From Rhodanobacter ginsengisoli (GTDB taxonomy: Bacteria > Pseudomonadota > Gammaproteobacteria > Xanthomonadales > Rhodanobacteraceae): 64,000 nt of DNA. Of the stretch, positions 1 through 8,800 are shown in pieces. The notes beneath the pieces were generated by a model that made no database searches, was not told the DNA's origin, and saw only the letters and a program-made list of their open reading frames with translations. Numbering within the stretch: the first letter of the stretch is position 1; the number at the start of each line of letters is the position of its first letter. The position numbers and the translations under genes were made by a program. Location: contig NZ_JBHSNF010000001.1 in assembly GCF_042657065.1 (NCBI RefSeq), positions 1,054,001 through 1,118,000 on the forward strand, in the 5' to 3' direction.

Positions 1-261
1 AGCAATTGTGTGCCGCCATCAGCGGGCGGAGGCGACGGCAATGGCGCGGCCGTGTCGGCGCGGGGACGTTCGCGCAATCCATGGGGACTGGTCAACATGA
101 CCGGGAACGTTGCGGAGTGGGTGGTCAGCGGCGGTCAGGTGATGGTTCGCGGGGGCAGCTTCAACAGCTACTGGTCGGACTGCAGCGTCGACACCCACCG
201 CGCCGACGCCGGCTCACCTCAGCGGGATGTCGGTTTCCGGATACTCAGGGAGCTGAAATGA
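1..261 (+). CDS. SUMF1/formylglycine-generating-enzyme-like protein, C-terminal part
   Basis: The frame is open from the window edge, so only about 86 C-terminal residues are present. They carry the usual end of the SUMF1 (FGE-sulfatase) fold: GLVNMTGNVAEWV, then VRGGSF, then DVGFRILRE just before the stop. Family members either oxidise a sulfatase cysteine to formylglycine or are non-catalytic domains attached to other proteins, including some serine/threonine kinases. The part that would decide this lies outside the window. The stop overlaps the next start in ATGA, so the two genes are probably translationally coupled. Confidence 0.85.
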   Translation, partial: SNCVPPSAGGGDGNGAAVSARGRSRNPWGLVNMTGNVAEWVVSGGQVMVRGGSFNSYWSDCSVDTHRADAGSPQRDVGFRILRELK

Positions 262-617
262 CCGAACGGGAACGGGCCATCAATCAGGATCTGCATGTTC
301 TGGACGAGGCGCATCGGCTGGGCCGGATCACGCGCGCCGAGTATCGCGCCCGGCGCCGTCATGTCCTGGAATCATTGTATGACAGCAGCGGAGTGGTCAC
401 CGCGCGCAACAAGCTGGTGCCGCCGGGTGCCACTACCGCGTCGCGCGGGCGGCCTGCACATGCCCTGCCGGTCGAGGAAACACCCGGTGCTTCCGGGCAC
501 GCATTGACGGCGCTGCTGTCGATGCGTCCGAGGGTTGCCTGGAAGCCTTTGCTGGCGTTCCTGGCGGGCCTCGTGCTGCTGATTTTTCTGGTGTGCTGGT
601 TGTTGCTGCGCGAATGA
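258..617 (+). CDS. Small SHOCT-like protein with C-terminal membrane anchor
   Basis: This 119-residue protein starts at an ATG that overlaps the preceding stop. Residues about 10-45 (DLHVLDEAHRLGRITRAEYR, followed by RRRHVLESL) resemble the SHOCT oligomerisation motif: a leucine-rich helix, a Gly-x-Ile/Thr turn and a helix starting with Glu-Tyr. A Pro/Ala-rich linker follows, and one hydrophobic segment (LLAFLAGLVLLIFLVCWLLL) lies at the very C-terminus, giving a tail-anchored topology. It is probably a partner of the upstream SUMF1 protein. I cannot assign a specific function. Confidence 0.7.
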   Translation: MTERERAINQDLHVLDEAHRLGRITRAEYRARRRHVLESLYDSSGVVTARNKLVPPGATTASRGRPAHALPVEETPGASGHALTALLSMRPRVAWKPLLAFLAGLVLLIFLVCWLLLRE

Positions 618-1078
618 GAAACCATTGTCCGGACAACCATGGTGAAACTTTGCTGTCAGCAAGCGACGGGGGGATTTTTCATTCACGCCTTCGGGCAGGG
701 CAATGAAGATCCGGTTATATGGAACCGATGTTCGGACAGGGGCTGATGCCTGATCTTCCGGATTGTTCCTGGGCTCCGCAAGTCGGCTGCCGTAGCGGTT
801 TTCAGCTGTCTCCGATGACCGGGACGGAATGGAAAGGTAATCCGGACAGGCTGCTTCCAGTGGAGCGTTCTTGAGGTTGAATACTCGGATTCTTACGCAT
901 TTGAGAAGCTCTTCGGCTATTCCCATGAGTAGGTAAAGGTGTATTCTGATAGAGGTTGATACAAGCCGATCGGCAGCAATTGCCGGGGTTTTGGGGGGCT
1001 TGAAATTTCGCAGTTGGCGCGGCCTCGATGTTCGGGCGCGCTGTCATTGGAAGATGATGCGATCCAGGGGAAAATATC
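618..1078. other. Long non-coding upstream region of the TPS operon
   Basis: This 461-base stretch separates the SUMF1/SHOCT pair from the two-partner secretion operon. I see no convincing gene on either strand. A perfect 12-bp palindrome, TTGTCCGGACAA, sits at 626-637 just after the preceding stop. Positions about 870-960 are noticeably more AT-rich than the surroundings and are a plausible promoter location, but I cannot assign -35 and -10 boxes confidently. The length suggests a regulated promoter or a leader. Confidence 0.4.
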
Positions 1079-2848
1079 GTGCGAATTGTTCGTCTCGCGG
1101 CAGCGTTGGCATCGGCTTTGGCTTTGACTGGCGGCATCGTCCGTGCGCAGGACGTGGACGCCGTCCCGCCGGGTCGGGCACCCGTGAAATCGGAACCGAC
1201 CGGCGGCACTCCATCGTCGCCCATGCCGTCGGCACCGCAACAGGTGCCCGGCAATATCGTCCCCCCGGTGAAGGATCGCGATACCGAGGCTGCGCAGAAA
1301 ATCGCGGTGCTGGGTTTTCGGGTCACTGGCGTGGCCGATCATTCCCGTCTCGGTGTCACCCCGGCGAGCATCCAGGCACTGGCTGACGCGCAATATCGGA
1401 AATTGGCCAAGGAGACAGGCAACCCGGTGGAGCTCACCTTCGCCCAGATGGAGGGCGTGGCCGACAAGATCGTCGAGCGTTACCGGACGGCTGGTTTCAT
1501 TGTCTCGAATGCCTTCCTGCCCGCTCAGACCATCGGTCCCGACCACATCGTCAGGATCGAGGTGCTGGAGGGCAAGATCGGCAAGATCATTGTCAAGGGC
1601 ACCAGGCGCTATCGACCCTCCATCATTTCGGCATCGGCGGAAAAGCTTCGTGGCAAGCCGTTGTTGAAGAGCGATGTCGACACTGCATTGCTTTATGCCC
1701 GCGATCTGCCAGGCGTCACGGTCGCATCGACGTTCCAGCCCGGCGAGCATACCGGTGACACCGATCTGGTGATGATCGCCAACGAGGCGCGGCGGCCGTA
1801 CAAGTTCACTCTCGGCGCCAACAACTACGGCACGGATCTGACCGGAAAATACCGCGCCCAGGCAGGCGTGGAGTGGGACAACCCGCTTCGCCTCGGCGAC
1901 ACCTTCAATCTCAACGTGGATTACGCGCTGGATCCGAGCGACAACGTCTATGGCGCGATGACCTATCGCACACCGCTCGGCATCACTCCCGGGTTGACTG
2001 CCGTTGTCGGCGCCTCGCGCAACGTGTTGCAGATCAACACCGGCACGTTTGCCGCGTTGGACGTCAAGGGACCCAGTTCGCTCTATTACGCCGGGGCCGA
2101 CTGGAAATTCATCAACCGGGACGACTTGCAGGCTGTCGGCACCCTGCATCTGATGCGGGAGGAGTCCCGGCTCAGCAGTCTCGGCATTACTCTGTCGGAT
2201 GAGAAATTCAACCTTGGCGAACTGACCTACGGCATGCTGCATACCGACCGCCGCTTTCATGGCGTCGATATCCTGCAGCTCGGTGTTCGCAAGTCGATCA
2301 ACGACAACTCACTCGAACCGGATCTGGTCAGCCCGCAGCATTCGCACAGCTTTCTGGTCACCAAGCTGTCGTATACGCGATTGCAGTTCCTGACCAAGTC
2401 GCAGCGACTCTATTTCAAGTTCGTCGGGCAGTACACCCGCGATGCGCTGGTCCCGCTCGAGCAATTCGCGATGGGCGGACCCGACAGCGTCCGCGCTTAC
2501 CCGATTGCCGATGCCTTGCGCGATCGTGGCTATTACGCCTCCCTCGAATATCACGTCGACGCGCCCGGCTTCGGCGACGTCGTGTCGCCGTTCTACTCGC
2601 GACCCTGGCGTGAACTGCTCGAATTCGAGGTATTCGCGGACTATGCGAAGGGCTACTCCGCGGGTGCCAACCGCCTGATCACTCCAGACAGCGCCACGCT
2701 GAGCGCCGCGGGTGCCGGCCTCATTTTCCGCGTGCCTCGATTCAAGCATTTCGAGTTTCATTTCGACGGTGCCGTACCGCTCGGTTCGCAGAAAGCCTCC
2801 GACGGCAAGGGTTTCCATATCTATTCCCGCTTCAGCTTCACGTATTGA
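1079..2848 (+). CDS. TpsB/ShlB-FhaC family outer-membrane transporter
   Basis: This 589-residue protein exports its TpsA partner across the outer membrane in two-partner (type Vb) secretion. A signal peptide spans about residues 1-24 (cleavage near VRA-Q), followed by a Pro-rich linker. A POTRA region runs from about residue 73 (KIAVLGFRVTGV) to about 165, and a beta-barrel fills the rest, ending in the terminal aromatic pattern FSFTY. GGPDSVRAYP near residue 470 matches the family's VRGY/F barrel-loop motif, with Ala in place of the usual Gly. The start is GTG at 1079, preceded by a purine-rich GGGGAAAA. Only 3 bases separate its stop from the next start, so it is co-transcribed with tpsA. 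Confidence 0.93.
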   Translation: MRIVRLAAALASALALTGGIVRAQDVDAVPPGRAPVKSEPTGGTPSSPMPSAPQQVPGNIVPPVKDRDTEAAQKIAVLGFRVTGVADHSRLGVTPASIQALADAQYRKLAKETGNPVELTFAQMEGVADKIVERYRTAGFIVSNAFLPAQTIGPDHIVRIEVLEGKIGKIIVKGTRRYRPSIISASAEKLRGKPLLKSDVDTALLYARDLPGVTVASTFQPGEHTGDTDLVMIANEARRPYKFTLGANNYGTDLTGKYRAQAGVEWDNPLRLGDTFNLNVDYALDPSDNVYGAMTYRTPLGITPGLTAVVGASRNVLQINTGTFAALDVKGPSSLYYAGADWKFINRDDLQAVGTLHLMREESRLSSLGITLSDEKFNLGELTYGMLHTDRRFHGVDILQLGVRKSINDNSLEPDLVSPQHSHSFLVTKLSYTRLQFLTKSQRLYFKFVGQYTRDALVPLEQFAMGGPDSVRAYPIADALRDRGYYASLEYHVDAPGFGDVVSPFYSRPWRELLEFEVFADYAKGYSAGANRLITPDSATLSAAGAGLIFRVPRFKHFEFHFDGAVPLGSQKASDGKGFHIYSRFSFTY

Positions 2849-2851
2849 CGG

Positions 2852-5800
2852 ATGAAGACCATGAGCAAGAGCACCCATCGGCACTCATCGGGAAAATCTG
2901 CACGTGCACCCGCGGTCTCGATACCGTCCACGACCCTGCCACTGCGCAAGACCTGGCCCATCAGCCTGTGCGTCGGCCTGGCCATCGGCTCGATCGTGTT
3001 CAGCAGCGATGCGCTGGCCGGTGGCCCCACGGGCGGCGTGGTGGTCGGTGGTTCGGGCAGCATCACGCAAAGCGGCAACCAGACGATCATCAACCAGGCT
3101 TCGAAGAAGCTGGCGCTGGACTGGCAGACCTTCAACGTGGGCGCCAACGAATCGGTGCTGTTCAACCAGCCTTCGCGCTCGGCGGTGGCGCTGAACCGCA
3201 TCCTCGATCAGAACCCCAGTCAGATCTTCGGCCGCATCAATTCCAACGGTCAGATATTCCTGATCAATACCCACGGCATCATCTTTGGTGCCACCGCCCA
3301 GGTGAACGTCGGCGGCCTGCTCGCCAGCACGCTGGATCTCACTCCGAAAGATTTTCTTGCCGGAAACTACAGCCTCAATGCCACTGCCGTCGGCGCCGGT
3401 GTCGTCAACCACGGTTTGATCCAGGCGGCCAGCGGCGGGTCGGTCAGTCTGGTCGGTGGCAGCGTACTCAATGACGGACTGATTTTTGCCAACTACGGCA
3501 GCATCAACCTCGATGGCGCCGATCATGCCGTGCTCGACTTCGACGGCAACGGCCTGATCAATATCCAGATCACCGGTGAGCTGAAGCAGCGTCTGGATGC
3601 CCGTGAGGCCGCAGTCACCAACAAGGGCACCTTGAGTGCCGAAGACGGCACCGTGGTGCTGCAGGCCTCGGCGGCCAAGGACCTCTTCACCAACCTAGTC
3701 AACAACGCCGGCGTGGTCGATGCCAGCGGTATCAGTACCGACGGTGGCGTGGTGCGGCTGGTGGCGAATGGTGGCGATGTTGCCAGCGCCGGAAGCATCA
3801 AGGTGTCCGGCGTGCACGGTGGCAGTGCACAACTCCTGTCCGATCAGAACGTGAGCGTAACCGGCGGCATCGACGCCTCCGGCGACGTGGGCGGCGGCAG
3901 TATCCGCATCGGTGGCGGATATCAGGGCGGTGAAGGGTTGCAGCGGGCGGCCATCACCTATGTGGGGCCCGACGCCATCCTGAATGCAGATGCCAGGCAG
4001 TCCGGCAATGGTGGCTCGATAGTGGTGTGGTCGGATACGGCCACCGGCTTCATGGGCAATATCTTCGCCCGTGGCGGAGTGAGTGGCGGTGACGGCGGCA
4101 GCGCCGAAGTCTCCAGCCATGGCTACCTGGAATTCAATGGCAACGCGAATCTGCGTGCCGATCATGGCGTGTGGGGGACCCTGCTGCTCGATCCCAATGA
4201 CGTCACCATCAGCACCAGCGCCGACAGCAACAGCCTCTTTACCGGCGGAGTCTTTTCCGCCCCCGCACCGGGTGCTGTTTCGACGATCAACACCACGACG
4301 CTTGCCACGCAGTTGAATGGAAACAGTGCGGTCAATGTCACCGCCGGCAACAATCTCACCGTGGCGAATGGCTTCAGCTACTCCGGCGCAGCCAGCACGC
4401 TGACCCTGGCGGCAAGCGGTACGTTGACGTTTTCCAATGGCGCGATCATCGCATCCACCAGCAACACGCTTTCCGGCGTGCTTAGCGGGACGACAGGCGT
4501 GATCTTCAACGGCACGTCCGCCTTCGACACCCATGGCGGTGACCTCACTATTACCTCCGGCGCGGGAGCCCAGCTCGGCGCCATCACCACGAACAATCTG
4601 ACCGTGTCCGCCGCCGGTAACATCACGCAGGTTGGCGTGATCAATGCCGCCGGGTCGTCCAGCTTCACGGTGTCCGGTGGGTCGGCGCACGACATCACGC
4701 TGAATACTCAGGCCAACCAGTTCAATGGCCAGGCGGTCACGGTGAATGCCACCGGTGTCGGCAGCAGCATCGGCACCTTCAGTCTGGAAGATACCTCCAA
4801 CACAGCCCTGTTCCCGACGCTGAGCGCCTTGCCCACCAATCTGGTGCTGGATTACACGGTAGCTTCCATGACGCTGCCGGCGACACTGACCCTTGGCGGC
4901 AACTTCGGCCTCACGGCGGGCGGCGGTATCCTGCTCGCCAGCGACACCACGTTGAGCAGCAGCGGCGGTGGCCTGATTGATCTGGTCTCGGCGGTGAATG
5001 GCGCTCACGCACTTGCGGTCGACACCACGGGCGTGACCACGTTCGGCGGCGGAGTGGGCAACACCACTCCGCTGACCAACCTCACGACGGATGCCGGTGG
5101 CAGCACCGTACTGAATGGCAACTTCACCACCAGCGGTGCGCAGACCTACAACGACGCGGTAACGTTGGGAGCAGACAGCACGCTTGCCAGTACCGGCAAC
5201 GCAAGTATCAACCTGGGTTCGACGGTTGATGGCGCGCACGCGCTAGCCGTAAACACCACTGGCACCACCACGTTTGGCGGAGCCGTGGGGGGAGGGGCGG
5301 CATTGACCAGCCTCACCACCAATGCCGGTGGCAGCACGGCACTGAATGGCAACGTGACCACCAGTGGTGCGCAGACGTACAACGACGTGGTAACGCTGGG
5401 TGGCGATATCACTCTGGCGACGACCAACAGTGCGGTGAGCTTTGCCGGCACGGTGGACAATGCCACGGCGACAGCCCGGGCCTTGACGGTCAACGCCGGT
5501 GCCGGCGCGGTGACGCTCACTGGCGCGGTGGGCAGCAGCGTCATCAATGGCGCGCTGGGCGCGTTGATCGTGAACAGCACCGGGCAGACGACTTTCGGCA
5601 GCACGGTGGCGGCGGCCAGCATGCTCACCAATGCCGGTGGCAGCACCGCACTGAATGGCAACGTCACCACCAGCGGCACGCAGACCTACAACGATGCGCT
5701 AACGCTGGGCAGCAATATCACCCTGGCAACCACCAACAGTGCGGTGAGCTTCGGCAGCACGGTGGACAATGCCACGGCGACGGCCCGGGCCCTGACGGTC

Positions 5801-8800
5801 AATGCCGGTACCGGCGCGGTGACGTTCAGCGGCGCGGTGGGCAGCAGTGTCGCCAATGGCGCGCTGGGCGCATTGATCGTGAACAGCAGCGTCGGGCTGA
5901 CGACTTTCGGCAGCACGGTGGCCGCGGCCAGCCTGGTCACCGACGCGGGTGGCGGCACCGCACTGTATGGCAACGTGAGCACCAGCGGCGCGCAGACCTA
6001 CAACGACGCGGTCACCCTGGGTGCCGACGCGACGCTGGCCAGCAGCGGCAGCGGCACCATCGGTTTCGTGTCGACGCTTGACGGTGCGCACAACCTGACC
6101 GTGAACACCGGTGGTCTGGCCAGTTTCGCTGGCGCGGCAGGCAGCGGAGCGGCGTTGAATCAGCTGAGCGTCACCAGCGGCACGTTCAGCGCCAATGCGC
6201 TGACGGTGGGCGCGGGTGGCCTGGCGGTGACTACCAACGGCGGTGGCATTGCCCAGGGCGGCGCATTCACAATCGCCGGCACCTCGAGCTTCGATGCCGG
6301 CGTCAACGCGATCACGCTGACCGACGCGGCCAATACATTCACCGGCGCGGTGAGCCTCACCGGTGGCAACGTGAGCCTGGTCAACGACGCGGCAACCGTT
6401 CTGGACACCAGCACTGTCGGGGGCACGCTGAGTGTGGACAGCAACGGTGCCCTGACCCAGACCGGCGCGTTGACCGTGACCAACCTGGCCACGTTCACGC
6501 AGAACAGCGCCAGCGCCGGTGCCTCGCAGGACATCGACCTCGGCACACAGTTCAATGATTTCAAGGGGGGCGAGACTTTTGCCGGCACCATCAACAATCT
6601 GTCGCTGAAGAACATCGACGCGACTCCCGGTACGCTGACCTTGCCGGCCGGCGTGGCCGGCAACTTCACGCTGAATTACACCAATGCCGCAGTGACCTTG
6701 CCGGTGCTGGGTGTGGGTGGCGCGCTGGATGTGACGGCCAGCGGCGGCATCACGATCAACAGCAATGTGACCACGGGCGGATCGCAGGCGTATCACAATG
6801 CGGTGCTGCTGGGCAGTGATGTCACCCTGGCAACCACCAACAGTGCGGTGAGCTTCGGCAGCACGGTGGACAATGCTACGGCGACAGCCCGGGCCCTGAC
6901 GGTCAATGCCGGTACCGGCGCGGTGACGTTCAGCGGCGCGGTGGGCAGCAGCGTCGCCAATGGCGCACTGGGCGCATTGATCGTGAACAGCACCGGGCAA
7001 ACGACTTTCGGCAGCACGGTGGCCGCGGCCAGCCTGGTTACCGACGCGGGTGGTGGCACCGCACTGTATGGCAACGTGAGCACCAGCGGCGCGCAGACCT
7101 ACAACGATGCGGTCACCCTGGGGGCCGACGCGACGCTGGCCAGCAGCGGCAGCGGCACCATCGGTTTCGTGTCGACGCTTGACGGTGCGCACAACCTGAC
7201 CGTGAACACCGGTGGTCTAGCCAGTTTCGCTGGCGCGGCAGGCAGCGGAGCGGCGTTGAATCAGCTAAGCGTCACCAGCGGCACGTTCAGCGCCAATGCG
7301 CTGACAGTGGGCGCGGGCGGCCTGGCGGTGACTACCAACGGCGGTGGCATTGCCCAGGGCGGCGCATTCACGGTCGCCGGTACCTCGAGCTTCGATGCCG
7401 GCGCCAACGCGATCACGCTGACTGACGCCGGCAACGACTTCACCGGTGCGGTGAACCTGACCGGTGGTGCCACCCAGATCACCGACACGAATGCGCTGAC
7501 CCTGGGCACGCTGAGTACCGGCGCGCTGACCGCGATCAGCACCGGCGCATTGAATCTCGGTAGCGGCAACGTGGGCGGAGCGTTGTCCGCGACCAGCAAC
7601 AACGGGGCGATCAGCCAGACCGGGGCCTTGACGATCACCGGGACCAGTACGCTTGATGCGGGCACCGGCGTGCTTACGCTGGCCAATGCCAACAACGACT
7701 TTCAGGGCACAGTATCGGCGACCGGCGACGGCGTGTCGCTGGCGGACGTCAATGACCTGAGCGTGACTTCGCTGACCGACAACGCGAACGGCAACGTGAG
7801 CCTGATTGCCGGCGGCGCCTTGAGCTTGCCGGCGAGTGGCATCGCGGCCGGCAGCGGCAACCTGAGCCTGGCCGCCAACGGCGGCGTGCTGTCGACTGGC
7901 GGAGCCTTGAGTGGCACCAACGTGAGCCTGACCGGCCGCGATGGCGTGACGCTCGGTGGCAATGTATCGGCCTCGGGCACGCTGGGGCTGGCCAGCACGA
8001 ATGCGGCGATCACGCAGACGGCGGGCAGCATCGCCGCGACCGGCCTGACCACGGTGAATGCGGGCAGCGGTGCGATCACGCTGACCGGTGCCGGCAACGA
8101 CTTCACCGGTGCGGTGAACCTGACCGGTGGTGCCACCCAGATCACCGACACGAATGCGCTGACCTTGGGCACGCTGAGTACCGGCGCGCTGACCGCGATC
8201 AGCACCGGCGCATTGAATCTCGGTAGCGGCAACGTGGGCGGAGCGTTGTCCGCGACCAGCAACAACGGGGCGATCAGCCAGACCGGGGCCTTGACGATCA
8301 CCGGGACCAGTACGCTTGATGCGGGCACCGGCGTGCTTACGCTGGCCAATGCCAACAACGACTTTCAGGGCACAGTATCGGCNNNNNNNNNNNNNNNNNN
8401 NNNNNNNNNNNNNNNNNNNNNNNNNNNNNNNNNNNNNNNNNNNNNNNNNNNNNNNNNNNNNNNNNNNNNNNNNNNNNTGGGCAGCGGCACGGTGACGGGC
8501 AACCTGGCGGCGACCAGCAACAACGGCGCGATCAGCCAGACCGGTGCGCTGATCGTGACCGGCAGCGGCACGATCAACGCGGGCAGCGGCGCGATCACAC
8601 TGACCAACACCGGCAACGATTTCACCGGTGCGGTAGGCCTGACCGGTGGCACGACCCAGATCACCGACACGAACGCGCTGACCCTGGGCACGCTGTCGAC
8701 CGGAGCGCTGACGGTGATCAGCCACGGCGCGCTGAACCTCGGCCATGGCAGCGTGGGCGGAAACCTGGCGGCGACCAGCAACAACGGGGCGATCAGCCAG

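Noticed and set aside
917..2260. 447-codon minus-strand frame opposite tpsB
   Set aside because: The plus-strand TpsB has all expected domains; the antisense product has no recognisable motif or signal.
3695..7192. Further long minus-strand frames inside tpsA
   Set aside because: Products are repetitive shadows (rich in Arg, Ala, Gly, His) that follow the repeat pattern of the sense gene.
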